From contig NZ_LNSB01000035.1 of the NCBI RefSeq assembly GCF_001468285.1, positions 1-54,849 of the forward strand: a DNA stretch of 54,849 nt, read 5' to 3'. Of this stretch, positions 37,432-46,014 are shown in pieces (within the stretch, counting starts at the first letter, position 1; each line of letters starts with the position of its first letter). Below the pieces are notes generated by a model, which worked only from the letters and a program-made list of their open reading frames with translations, searched no databases and had not been told where the DNA came from. The stretch comes from Sphingopyxis sp. HIX. Lineage in GTDB: Bacteria; Pseudomonadota; Alphaproteobacteria; Sphingomonadales; Sphingomonadaceae. The position numbers and the translations under genes were made by a program.

Positions 37432-38379
37432 ATGGTCCGTATCCGCCCCAGCCTCGTCGCCGCGCTGCTCATCGCCGCCGCGGTCATTGCCGCCCCCGCG
37501 CCCGCGCAGACCGGCGGCGCGCCCTACAGCATCGACGGCCGCGGCTTCTCGCGCCTGCAGGATGCGGTCGATGCGATCGGCGAGGAGCAGGGGACGATCA
37601 CCATCGCGCCGGGCTATCACCGCGACTGCGCGGTGCAGACGGCGGGGCGCATCGCCTTCGTCGCGGCGGCGCCGGGGCAGGCGATCTTCGACGGCGTGAC
37701 CTGCGAGGGCAAGGCGGCGCTGGTGCTGCGCGGCGCGGGCGCCAAGGTCGACGGTATCGTGTTCCAGAATATGCGCGTGCCCGACGGCAATGGCGCGGGC
37801 ATCCGGCTCGAAACCAGCGACCTCGAGGTCGTGAACGCGATGTTCCGGAACAGCGAGGAGGGCATCCTCACCGCCGACGATCCCGAGGCGACGCTGACCA
37901 TCGACCGCTCGACCTTCTCGCGCCTCGGCCGCTGCGACCGCGGCCTCAGCTGCGCGCACAGCGTCTACACCGGAATCTACGGCCGCGTGATCGTCACCCG
38001 CACGCGCTTCGAAAAGGGCAGCGGCGGCCATTATTTCAAATCGCGCGGGATCGTGGTCGATGTGCGCGACAACAGCTTCGACGACACGCAGGGCACGGGC
38101 ACCAACTATATGATCGACCTGCCCTCGGGCTCGGTCGGGCAGATCGCGGGCAATATGTTCGTGCAGGGGCGCGACAAGGAAAATTATTCGGCGCTGATCG
38201 CGGTGGCCGCCGAGGAGCGCAAGAATCCGTCGCGCGGGCTGGTGATCCAGGGCAATCGCGCGAGCCTGCCCGCGGGGCTCGACCGCAAGTCGGTGTTCGT
38301 CGCCGACTGGAGCGGCGAAGCGCTGGCGATCGGCGCCAACGAACTGGGCGCGGGATTGCAGCGCTTCGAGAAGCGCTGA
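37432..38379 (+). CDS. Secreted right-handed beta-helix protein
   Basis: The 315-residue product has a signal peptide (about residues 1-26, ending APAQT). Repeating beta-helix coils follow, with spaced hydrophobic rungs such as IVFQNMRVPDGNGAGIRL and LVIQGNRA. It resembles the parallel beta-helix repeat (NosD/pectate-lyase-like) superfamily. I see no catalytic residues I can name, so a polysaccharide-binding or structural role is as likely as lyase activity. It stands alone, 104 bp after lptG, and converges on the YbjN gene. Confidence 0.75.
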   Translation: MVRIRPSLVAALLIAAAVIAAPAPAQTGGAPYSIDGRGFSRLQDAVDAIGEEQGTITIAPGYHRDCAVQTAGRIAFVAAAPGQAIFDGVTCEGKAALVLRGAGAKVDGIVFQNMRVPDGNGAGIRLETSDLEVVNAMFRNSEEGILTADDPEATLTIDRSTFSRLGRCDRGLSCAHSVYTGIYGRVIVTRTRFEKGSGGHYFKSRGIVVDVRDNSFDDTQGTGTNYMIDLPSGSVGQIAGNMFVQGRDKENYSALIAVAAEERKNPSRGLVIQGNRASLPAGLDRKSVFVADWSGEALAIGANELGAGLQRFEKR

Positions 38380-38383
38380 GGCC

Positions 38384-38890
38384 TCAGGCCTCGCCGCGGG
38401 TTTCGATCAGCGACGCCGCGAGCGCCTCGGCGGGCGATTTGCCGCCCCACAGCACGAACTGGAACACGGGGTAGAAGCGCTCGCATTCGTCGATCGCGCT
38501 CTCGATCAGCGTCTCGGTGAGGTCGAGCGGCAGCGCCGCGTCGCTGCCCAGCAGCATGCCGTGACGGAACAGGATCGTGCCGCTGTTCGACCACAGCTCG
38601 AAATGGCCGAGCCAGAGCTGCTCGTTGATCAGCGCCAGCGCCTCGTGCGCGACGGCGCGCTTGTCCTCGACGACGCGGATGTCGGGAAAGGCGAGCAGCT
38701 GGATGACGCCATCGTCGGCGCGCCACACCGCGCGCAGCTCATAGGTCGTCCAGCTGCCCTGCGCGGTCGCGACGATCTCGTCCTCGCCGACCATCTCGTG
38801 CGGCCAGTCGTGCGCGGCGAAATAGGATGCCAGCATTTCCATCGGCGCGGCGTCCTGGCCGTCTTCGTCGTCGTAGATATCGTCGCTCAT
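38384..38890 (-). CDS. YbjN domain-containing protein
   Basis: The 168-residue acidic cytosolic product contains the YbjN fold, with WPHEMVGEDEIVATAQG near residue 29 and IINEQLWLGHFELW-type block near residue 88 (ALINEQLWLGHFELW). It ends in an Asp/Glu-rich helix. YbjN is a putative sensory regulator or chaperone-like protein linked to stress and motility in enterobacteria. Its molecular function is not known. The acidic N-terminal tail SDDIYDDEDGQD is typical of alphaproteobacterial members. It converges on the beta-helix gene with 4 bp between. Confidence 0.82.
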   Translation of the reverse strand: MSDDIYDDEDGQDAAPMEMLASYFAAHDWPHEMVGEDEIVATAQGSWTTYELRAVWRADDGVIQLLAFPDIRVVEDKRAVAHEALALINEQLWLGHFELWSNSGTILFRHGMLLGSDAALPLDLTETLIESAIDECERFYPVFQFVLWGGKSPAEALAASLIETRGEA

Positions 38891-38940
38891 GCGCGCGCCT
38901 TTAGCGGCTATTTCGCAAAGTTGCGAGTCGGCCATGGAAC

Positions 38941-39016
38941 GTCGCCCCCGCGAAGGCCGGGGGCGCCATCGGCAGAGCGCGAGGTTGCCAGCGGCCCCCG
39001 CCTTCGCGGGGGCGAC
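38941..39016. repeat. 76-bp inverted-repeat element
   Basis: GTCGCCCCCGCGAAGG (from 38941) and its inverse (ending 39016) bound the element, with a GGCGCC/GGCCCC-rich middle. It resembles the CCCGCGAAGGCGGG repeat common in Sphingopyxis and Sphingomonas. It starts about 50 bp upstream of the YbjN gene start and ends 9 bp beyond the ubiK stop. Confidence 0.82.
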
Positions 39017-39025
39017 GACATGGTA

Positions 39026-39346
39026 TCAAGCCTTGGGCTTGCGCAGCGACGCGGGTTTCGCGGCGGGCTTGCCTGCGGGGGTCTTGACCGCCGCGGCCTT
39101 CGGCGCCGTGGCACCTTCGAGCTTGTCGAGCCGCGCCTTGAGCGCTTCGGCCTCGGCGCGCGCGGTGGCGGCCATTTGTTTGACGGCCTCGAATTCCTCG
39201 CGGCTGACGAAATCCATGCGGCCGACGAATTCCTTCGCGCGCTCGCGCATCGCAGCCTCGGCCTCGCGGCCGGCGCCGGCGACGGTGCCCGCTACGCCGT
39301 TGATCATCTTGGCCAGATCGTCGAAAAAGCGGTTTTCGCTCTGCAT
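39026..39346 (-). CDS. ubiK: Accessory factor UbiK family protein
   Basis: The 106-residue product is a small coiled-coil BMFP-domain protein (PF04380). The block FFDDLAKMINGVAGTV, then EFVGRMDFVSREEFEAVKQMAATARAEAEALKARLDKLE, is the family hallmark. UbiK assists aerobic ubiquinone synthesis by binding UbiJ and lipids. The C-terminal tail is Ala/Lys/Pro-rich. GGAAG at about 39355-39359 supports ATG 39346 rather than the GTG at 39355. Ubiquinone genes are not adjacent. Confidence 0.88.
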   Translation of the reverse strand: MQSENRFFDDLAKMINGVAGTVAGAGREAEAAMRERAKEFVGRMDFVSREEFEAVKQMAATARAEAEALKARLDKLEGATAPKAAAVKTPAGKPAAKPASLRKPKA

Positions 39347-39389
39347 GTTCGTCACTTCCTTTGTGGGGCGAGCCCCGAAACCCTTGCCG

Positions 39390-39941
39390 TCACCCTATCT
39401 GGGTGCTCGCGGCGGCGGGGGCAAGGGTTTCGGCGTCGGGATTGCGCTGGTCGATCTGGAAATTGAGAATCGCGGCGAAGCTGAGCCAGATCATATAGGG
39501 CACGAGCAGCCAGGCCGCGGCCTTGCGGATCGGCGCGAAGGCGAAGGCGGTGGCGATCGTCATCAGCAGGATGAAGACGATCAGGTAGAAGGCGGTCGTG
39601 ACCTCGTGCGCGCCGAAGAAGAGCGGCGACCAGGCGAAATTGGCGGCGAGCTGGATGAAGAAGAGCACGAGCGCCATGCCGCGCCCCTTCGCGCCGCGCG
39701 CATGCAGCACCATCGCGAGCGACAGGCCGAGCAGGACGTAGAGGATCGGCCATACCGTGCCGAAGACCCAGCCGGGCGGGGTGATCGCGGGCAGATCGAG
39801 CGAGGCGAACCAGCGATTGCCGTAGCCGCTGTTCGAGAGCAGGCCCGAGAGGCTGCCGAGCAGCACGATCGCGGGGACGGTCACGAGCGCCCAGCGGAGA
39901 TAGGACATGCGTAGCTGGCCCGGCGTAGCGATTTCGGTCAT
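39390..39941 (-). CDS. tspO: TspO/MBR family tryptophan-rich sensory protein
   Basis: The 183-residue product has five TM helices. The family signature WFASLDLPAITPPGWVFGTVWPILYVLLGLS is near residue 45, and QLAANFAWSPLFFG near residue 95. TspO binds and may transport porphyrins or cholesterol-like ligands and reports on oxidative or light stress. It lies 43 bp before ubiK on the same strand. ATG 39941 is chosen over GTG 39959; GGGGAA lies upstream. Confidence 0.92.
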   Translation of the reverse strand: MTEIATPGQLRMSYLRWALVTVPAIVLLGSLSGLLSNSGYGNRWFASLDLPAITPPGWVFGTVWPILYVLLGLSLAMVLHARGAKGRGMALVLFFIQLAANFAWSPLFFGAHEVTTAFYLIVFILLMTIATAFAFAPIRKAAAWLLVPYMIWLSFAAILNFQIDQRNPDAETLAPAAASTQIG

Positions 39942-40002
39942 GTCCGCAATATTCCCCACCTGCGAATCCGTTGCATTCGTGTCGCGATTGTGCGGCGCAG
40001 CG

Positions 40003-40743
40003 TCAAGCGGCTGCTTTGGTCGCCGCGATCAGGAATTCGACATTGCCCTCGGGCCCGGTGATCGGGCTTTCGACGAGGTCGAAGGCCGCCCAGCCTTCGC
40101 CTTCGAGCCAGGCGCGGACTTCGGCGCAGACGCGGGCGTGCACCGCGGGATCGCGGACGACGCCCTTCTTGCCGACCTCGCCGCGTTCGGCCTCGAACTG
40201 CGGCTTGATCAGCGCGACCATCCGCGCGCCGGGCTTCGCGAAGGACATCGGGACCGGGAGCACTTTGGACAGCGTGATGAAGCTTGCGTCGCAGACGATC
40301 AGGTCGACCGGTTCGGGGATATGCGCGGGCGTCAGGATGCGCGCACTCGTCTGTTCGTGGACGATCACGCGGTCGTCCTGGCGCAGCTTCCACGCGAGCT
40401 GATTGGTCCCCGAATCGACGGCATAGACGCGCGCCGCGCCGCGGCTGAGCAGCACGTCGGTGAAGCCGCCGGTCGAGGATCCGACGTCGATCGCGACCGC
40501 GCCCGCCACGTCCCAGCCGAGGTGCGTCAGCGCATGGTCGAGCTTGATCCCGCCGCGCGAGACCCACGGATGATCGCGGCCCTTGACGCTGATCTCGGCG
40601 TCCTCGGGAAGCTGCTGCCCCGCCTTGTCGATCTTGCGGTCGCCGGCGAAGGCGAGCCCCGCGAGGATCAGCGCCTGCGCGCGCGTGCGGCTCTCGGCGA
40701 GGCCCCGGTCGACGAGGAGCTGGTCGGCGCGGAGCTTCGCCAT
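40003..40743 (-). CDS. tlyA: TlyA-type RNA methyltransferase
   Basis: The 246-residue product begins with an S4 RNA-binding domain (RADQLLVDRGLAESRTRAQALILAG) and continues with an FtsJ-like methyltransferase. The SAM motif VAIDVGSSTGGFTDVLL is near residue 84 and the VDLIVCDASFITL block near residue 145. TlyA methylates ribose in rRNA; older names call it a haemolysin. ATG 40743 shares one base with the stop of the DsbD-like gene (TGATG). Confidence 0.94.
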   Translation of the reverse strand: MAKLRADQLLVDRGLAESRTRAQALILAGLAFAGDRKIDKAGQQLPEDAEISVKGRDHPWVSRGGIKLDHALTHLGWDVAGAVAIDVGSSTGGFTDVLLSRGAARVYAVDSGTNQLAWKLRQDDRVIVHEQTSARILTPAHIPEPVDLIVCDASFITLSKVLPVPMSFAKPGARMVALIKPQFEAERGEVGKKGVVRDPAVHARVCAEVRAWLEGEGWAAFDLVESPITGPEGNVEFLIAATKAAA

Positions 40744-42782
40744 CAGCGCGCGGCCAGATCGGTGAGCATGCCGGGGGTCAGGATCTGCGGCAGGATTTCG
40801 GGCTTGGCGGCGCCCGGGGCGTACCAGAGGTAGAGCGGTACGCTGTTGCGGCCATGCTCGGCGAGCGTGCGGGTGATGACCGGGTCGCCGCCCGTCCAGT
40901 CGCCGACGAGGGTGACGACGCCCTTTTTCTCGAAGGCCTGTTGTACGGCGTCGCGGTTGATCGCGCCCGCCTCGTTGGCCTTACACGACAGGCACCAGTC
41001 GGCGGTGAAATAGACGAAGACGGGTTTGCCGGTGGCGCGGGCGTTGGCGAGGGCTTCGGGGGAGAAAGCGTCGCCGCGGGCTTCGGCTATCGTCGCCGTC
41101 GGCGCGGAAGCGAGGTGATAGGCGAGGCCGCCGATGAAGATCAGCGGGAAGAGCAGCAGCAGCTTGCCGGCATGGCCGCGGTCGGGGCCTTTCATCCAAT
41201 GGGCATAGCCGAGGACGAACAGGATGCTGATCATAATCAACGTGCCGAGGCTGTCCCAGCCGATGCCGCTTTGGCGAACGAGCAGCCATAGGAGCGCCAG
41301 TGCGGTCAGCCCCATCGGAAGCGCCATCCATTTGCGAAAGGTCGCCATCCACGGCCCGGGCCTGGGCAGGCGGTTGCGGAGCGCGGGGATGAAACCGACG
41401 GCGAGGAAGGGCAGGGCGAGGCCGAGACCCAGCCCGCCGAAGATCGGCAGCGCGGCCCATGCGGGGAGCACCAAGGTCGCGCCGAGCGCGGCGCCGAGCA
41501 GCGGCCCGCTGCACGGCGTCGCGACGAAGGCTGCGAGCGCGCCGGTCCAGAAACCGCCCGCTGCGCCGCCTTGGCCCGCGAGCTTCTGACCGCCGCCGAA
41601 GGACGGCAGCTCGTAAGTGCCGAGCAGGTTTAGGGTGATCGCGGTCGCGAGCAGCAGCAGGATGAGGACGCTCAGCGGATGCTGCAGCTGGAAGGCCCAG
41701 CCGACCTGCTCGCCCGCAGCGCGCAGCGCCAGCAGCGCTCCGCCGAGCGCGAGGCTGACCAGCACCGCGCCCGCGGTATAGGCCAGCGCTTCGACTTTCG
41801 CTTCGCGGGCGTTTCCGCCCGAGCGCGCGAGGCTGAGCGCCTTGAGGCTCAGGATCGGGAAGACGCAGGGCATCAGGTTGAGGATCAGCCCGCCGAGGAT
41901 CGCGCCGCCGAGCGCGGTCCAGAAGAGCGCGAGGTCGATACCCTTCGCGGGCGCGGTCAGCGGTTCGCCCGCGGCGCGCACCGCGCCGGGCTCGAACTTG
42001 ACCGCCAGCCCGCGGCCGTCGGCCAGTTTGAGCAAAGCTGCGGCCGGTCCCACGGCCTCGCCGTTCGCGCGCGTCTCGACGACGACCCAGTCGCCGTTGC
42101 GGCTGATCGCCTGCGGCGCGGCATAGTCGATCAGCTCGGGGGTTTCGACGAACAGGTGCGGCGCCTCGATTGCGACGCCGCGGGGGAGCGGGATTTCGAA
42201 GCGGATCGTCTCGCCGCGCCGCTGCCACGCGCCCGCGCGGTCGAGCGGCTGCGGCAGGCGCGCGCGCCAGCCGTCGAATTTCGAGCGCGTTGAGGAAGTG
42301 ACCTTTCCGTCGCCTGCGACCAGCTTGACCGAGATCACCGCCTTTTCGGGGACGCAGATCTTGTCGGTGCAGGCGAGCCACTTAGCTACTCCCGACAAGG
42401 TGAGGTCGGTCCCCGGCGCGACATTCTTGTCGACGCGGACATCGGCGAGCAGCGCATAGGGATGCTCATAGACATGGTTCATCATGCCGAAGAGCGTCAG
42501 CGCCTCGGGCACCGGATAGCGGAAGGGCGCGACGGTGACGCCCTCGGGCGCGTTCCATTCGACCGTCATGCCGAAACCGGCGTCGCCGCCGTTGATCCAA
42601 TAGCCGTGCCAGCCCTTGGCGGGCGTCATGGCGAGCGCGAGCGTCGTGGTTTCGCCGGGCGCGGGGGCCGATGATTCGGCGACCAGCTGCGGCGCGATGT
42701 TCACCGGCTGCGCGCGCGCGGGGGCGAGCGACAGTGCCGCCAGCGCCAGCAAAGTCAGCAGTCCGCGCCAAATGCCTGTCAC
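40743..42782 (-). CDS. DsbD-like thiol:disulfide interchange protein
   Basis: This is a 679-residue membrane reductase. The signal peptide (GIWRGLLTLLALAALSLAPARA) is followed by a periplasmic beta domain containing WLACTDKICVPEK (near residue 140), an eight-TM CcdA/DsbD core with LNLMPCVFPIL and FVATPCSGPLLG cysteines, and a C-terminal thioredoxin domain with the active site DWCLSCKANE. It carries electrons from cytosolic thioredoxin to periplasmic proteins. I choose GTG 42782 with AGGGA 7 bp upstream, because this puts the signal peptide at the start; ATG 42827 would add 15 polar residues. Confidence 0.88.
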   Translation of the reverse strand: MTGIWRGLLTLLALAALSLAPARAQPVNIAPQLVAESSAPAPGETTTLALAMTPAKGWHGYWINGGDAGFGMTVEWNAPEGVTVAPFRYPVPEALTLFGMMNHVYEHPYALLADVRVDKNVAPGTDLTLSGVAKWLACTDKICVPEKAVISVKLVAGDGKVTSSTRSKFDGWRARLPQPLDRAGAWQRRGETIRFEIPLPRGVAIEAPHLFVETPELIDYAAPQAISRNGDWVVVETRANGEAVGPAAALLKLADGRGLAVKFEPGAVRAAGEPLTAPAKGIDLALFWTALGGAILGGLILNLMPCVFPILSLKALSLARSGGNAREAKVEALAYTAGAVLVSLALGGALLALRAAGEQVGWAFQLQHPLSVLILLLLATAITLNLLGTYELPSFGGGQKLAGQGGAAGGFWTGALAAFVATPCSGPLLGAALGATLVLPAWAALPIFGGLGLGLALPFLAVGFIPALRNRLPRPGPWMATFRKWMALPMGLTALALLWLLVRQSGIGWDSLGTLIMISILFVLGYAHWMKGPDRGHAGKLLLLFPLIFIGGLAYHLASAPTATIAEARGDAFSPEALANARATGKPVFVYFTADWCLSCKANEAGAINRDAVQQAFEKKGVVTLVGDWTGGDPVITRTLAEHGRNSVPLYLWYAPGAAKPEILPQILTPGMLTDLAAR

Positions 42783-42905
42783 AAAAGCGTCCCTACCGCG
42801 ATCCATGCCCGAGCCATGTCCATCCATCGTTCAAGGCTTGCCATATAGGCGGCTTTCGTCGAGAGGACAGCCCGCGCTGACGCGCCCGTATCGGAGACGA
42901 CGCCC

Positions 42906-44585
42906 GTGACGATCAAACGCCTGACCCTTGCCCTCGCCGCCACCCTATCGCTGACCGCCACCGGCGCCGGGCTGGCGCAGCCTGCAGCCGCGCCGGCGCC
43001 CGCGCCGAAGGTCACGGCGCAGACTCCGCCGCCCAAGCTGATCGTCATGGTCGCGGTCGACCAGTTTTCGGCCGACATCTTCGCCGAATATCGCGGCAGC
43101 TTCACCGGCGGGCTCGCGCGGCTCGCTTCGGGCGTGGTCTTTCCCTCGGGCTATCAGGCGCACGGCGCGACCGAGACCTGTCCCGGCCATTCGACGATCC
43201 TGACCGGCAGCCACCCCGCGCGCACCGGCATCATCGCGAATAACTATTTCGACCTGTCGACCGCGCGCGACGACAAGCGCCTCTATTGTGCCGAGGACGA
43301 GAGCGTCGCCGGCACCAGCTCGGGCAGCGGCAAATATGCCGCGTCGGTGAAGCATCTGCTGGTCCCGACGCTCGGCGACCTGATGAAGGCGCGCGACCCG
43401 AAGGCGCAGGTCGTCTCGGTCGCGGGCAAGGACCGCGCGGCGATTATGATGGGCGGGCATCGGGCGGACGAGCTGATGTGGCTCGTCCCGACCGGGCTCA
43501 CTTCGTACCGCGGCGCGGCGCTGTCGCCGGTCGCGGCGCAGGCGGGCGCCGCGATCGCCGCTGCGCTGGGGCAGCCGCGCCCGCCGCTGACCTTGCCGAC
43601 CGATTGCGCCGCGAAGGATATCGCGATCCCGATCGACAAGGGAGGCACCGTGGGCACCGGGCGTCTCGGCCGCGATGCCGGTAATTTCCGGGGCTTCATG
43701 GCCTCCCCCGAAGCCGATGGCGCGGTGCTCGCGACCGCCGCGGCGCTGCGCCAGGTTCGAAAGATGGGCGAGGGCAGCACCACCGACCTGCTCATCGTCG
43801 GGCTGTCGGCGACCGACTATGTCGGCCACACCTATGGCACCGAGGGCAGCGAAATGTGCCTCCAGATGGCGGGGCTCGACCGCGAGCTCGGCGATTTCTT
43901 CGCACGGCTCGACAAGGCGGGGATCGATTATGCGGTCGCGCTGACCGCCGACCATGGCGGCCACGACCTGCCCGAGCGCAACCGCCAGAATGGCTGGCCC
44001 GCTGCCGAGCGCGTCGACCCCGCGCTCGACGCCGACAAGCTGGGTCAGGCGGTCGCCGAAAAGCTCGGTCTGCCGCAGCCTTTGCTCTATAGCGACGGGC
44101 CGTTCGGCGACATGTATCTGTCGAAGGCGCTGACCCCGGCGCAGCGCAAGGCCGCATCGGCCGAGCTGCTCGCCCGCTGGCGCGCGCATCCGCAGGTCGA
44201 GGCGGTGGTGACCGCCGAGGAACTGGCGGCGCATCCCGTGTCGAAGCGCTCGCCCGACGTGTGGACGCTGATGGACAAGCTGCGCGCCTCATACAACCCG
44301 CAGCGCTCGGGCGATTTTGTCGTGGTGCTCAAGCCGCGCGTGACCCCGATTCCCGAATCGGGTCTCGGCTATGTTGCGACGCACGGGTCGGTGTGGGATT
44401 ACGACCGGCGCGTACCGATGCTCTTCTGGCGCAAGGGGCTCGCGGGGTTCGAACAGCCCAATGCCGTGATGACGGTCGACATATTGCCGACACTGGCGTC
44501 GCTCATCGGCCTGCCGGTCGATGCGACCGCGATCGACGGCCGCTGCCTGGACCTGCTTTCGGGTCCCGAGAGCAGCTGCCGATAA
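42906..44585 (+). CDS. phoK: PhoK-type alkaline phosphatase
   Basis: The 559-residue product has a signal peptide (about 1-25) and the alkaline phosphatase/nucleotide-pyrophosphatase fold. The nucleophile is Thr89 in GATETCPGHSTILTG. Metal ligands are in VAVDQFSADIF (Asp52), VGLSATDYVGHTYG and ALTADHGGHDLPE, and the last in GSVWDYDRRV. Length and Thr89 match the PhoK enzyme of Sphingomonas (SPAP), a secreted calcium- and zinc-dependent phosphatase. The start is GTG 42906. proC follows after 16 bp, so the two may share a transcript. Confidence 0.93.
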   Translation: MTIKRLTLALAATLSLTATGAGLAQPAAAPAPAPKVTAQTPPPKLIVMVAVDQFSADIFAEYRGSFTGGLARLASGVVFPSGYQAHGATETCPGHSTILTGSHPARTGIIANNYFDLSTARDDKRLYCAEDESVAGTSSGSGKYAASVKHLLVPTLGDLMKARDPKAQVVSVAGKDRAAIMMGGHRADELMWLVPTGLTSYRGAALSPVAAQAGAAIAAALGQPRPPLTLPTDCAAKDIAIPIDKGGTVGTGRLGRDAGNFRGFMASPEADGAVLATAAALRQVRKMGEGSTTDLLIVGLSATDYVGHTYGTEGSEMCLQMAGLDRELGDFFARLDKAGIDYAVALTADHGGHDLPERNRQNGWPAAERVDPALDADKLGQAVAEKLGLPQPLLYSDGPFGDMYLSKALTPAQRKAASAELLARWRAHPQVEAVVTAEELAAHPVSKRSPDVWTLMDKLRASYNPQRSGDFVVVLKPRVTPIPESGLGYVATHGSVWDYDRRVPMLFWRKGLAGFEQPNAVMTVDILPTLASLIGLPVDATAIDGRCLDLLSGPESSCR

Positions 44586-44601
44586 GGACGAAGTAGGAAC
44601 G

Positions 44602-45432
44602 ATGGCGAAGACTTTGCGGAACTTTTCCGGCCGGCTGCTGCTGGTGGGGTGCGGAAACATGGCGGGGGCGATGCTCGATCGCTGGCTGGCGGCGGGGCTC
44701 GACCCGGCGCAGGTCGCTATCGTCGATCCGTTCGCGGCGCCGCGCGAAGGCATCGCGCAATATGCCGCGCTCGCCGAATGGCAGGCCGCGGGCGGCAGCG
44801 CCGACTGGATCATGCTGGGCATGAAGCCGCAGCAGCTCGGCGAGGTCGCGGGCGAGCTGGGGCTCCAGGTCGCCCACGACGTCCATCTTCTGTCGATCCT
44901 CGCGGGCGTGTCGCTGACCGACCTCGTCGCGCGCTTCCCCAATGCGCGTGCGCAGGTGCGCATCCTACCCAACCTCGCGGCGCGGATCGGCGCCGGGGTG
45001 TCGGCCTTCGCCAGCCTCGGCCGTGCCGATGCGAAGGCGATCGATGGCTTGCTGACGCCGCTGGGGCAGGTCGTGCCGCTCGAGGATGATTCGACGATGG
45101 ACCTAGTCACCGCCTTCACCGGCAGCGGCCCGGCGTTCGTCTTTCGCCTGATCGAGGCCTATGCCGCGGCCGGTGAACGGCTCGGCCTGTCGAGCGAGGA
45201 TGCGCTGAAGCTCGCGACCGCGACCTTCGGCGGGTCGACCGCGCTGCTCGCCGACAGCGGCGAAAAGCCGGGCGTGCTGGTGGCGCAGGTCGCGAGCAAG
45301 GGCGGTACGACGCAGGCCGGGCTCGATATCCTCGACGAAGGCGGGCAGCTCGTCGCGCTGATGACCAATGTGCTGCGCGCCGCGCGCGACCGCGGGCGCG
45401 AGCTCGCCGATATCGCGCGCGGCGAGGGCTAG
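44602..45432 (+). CDS. proC: Pyrroline-5-carboxylate reductase
   Basis: The 276-residue product carries out the last step of proline synthesis, with NAD(P)H. The Rossmann loop VGCGNMAGAML is near residue 15, and the ProC signature GSGPAFVFRLIEAYAAAGERLGLS near residue 172, followed by SKGGTTQAGLD. ATG 44602 has AGGAA 5 bp upstream. The stop overlaps the stop of the convergent marR-type gene by 3-4 bp. Confidence 0.95.
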   Translation: MAKTLRNFSGRLLLVGCGNMAGAMLDRWLAAGLDPAQVAIVDPFAAPREGIAQYAALAEWQAAGGSADWIMLGMKPQQLGEVAGELGLQVAHDVHLLSILAGVSLTDLVARFPNARAQVRILPNLAARIGAGVSAFASLGRADAKAIDGLLTPLGQVVPLEDDSTMDLVTAFTGSGPAFVFRLIEAYAAAGERLGLSSEDALKLATATFGGSTALLADSGEKPGVLVAQVASKGGTTQAGLDILDEGGQLVALMTNVLRAARDRGRELADIARGEG

Positions 45433-45935
45433 CTCTCGCCGAGCTTGGCCACGCGTCCGCGTTCGCGCGGCGGCAGCAGAGCCTCGCTGACCTGCCAGAA
45501 TCCGGTCACCGCGGCTTGGCCTGCCTGCGTATAGGCGCGGCTCATCGCGTCGCGCATCAGCGCGAAGACCGCCGCCTCGACGGCGCCCCCCTCCTCGGTC
45601 AGCCGCAATTCCTTCTGCCGCCGGTCGCGGTTGCCCGGCCGCGTCGCGAGCATCGTGCGCGCCTCGAGGTCCTTGATCACCCGCCCGAGCGATTGCTTGG
45701 TGATGCCGAGCAGCGCGAGCAGGTCCGAGATAGTGAGCCCGGGCTGGCGCGCGATGAAGTAGAGCGCGCGGTAATGCGCGCGACCGAGCCCCTGTTCGGC
45801 GAGCCGCGCATCGACCGCGCGCCACAAGGATCCATGCGCGAAAAACAGATATTCGATGCCGCGGCGCACCTCGGCCTCGCGCAAGAAAAGAGCAGAAGCG
45901 CCGGGCACCTGTGAAAGAAAATTATCGTTCGGCAT
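45429..45935 (-). CDS. MarR family transcriptional regulator
   Basis: The 168-residue product has the MarR winged helix: ALYFIARQPGLTISDLLALLGITKQSLGRVIKDLEARTMLATRPGNRDRRQKELRLTEEG. The DRRQKE wing is diagnostic. The C-terminal helices would form the dimer. ATG 45935 is chosen; GTG 45941 is two codons upstream. It is divergent from ilvE with 79 bp between, so it might regulate ilvE or itself. No ligand is evident. Confidence 0.92.
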   Translation of the reverse strand: MPNDNFLSQVPGASALFLREAEVRRGIEYLFFAHGSLWRAVDARLAEQGLGRAHYRALYFIARQPGLTISDLLALLGITKQSLGRVIKDLEARTMLATRPGNRDRRQKELRLTEEGGAVEAAVFALMRDAMSRAYTQAGQAAVTGFWQVSEALLPPRERGRVAKLGES

Positions 45936-46014
45936 AGTCACTACCGTTGCGCCCGGCGCCCGGCTTTGGCAAGAGGCGCGCGTGATTCACCCCCAGACCG
46001 AGTAGGCCTACCGC

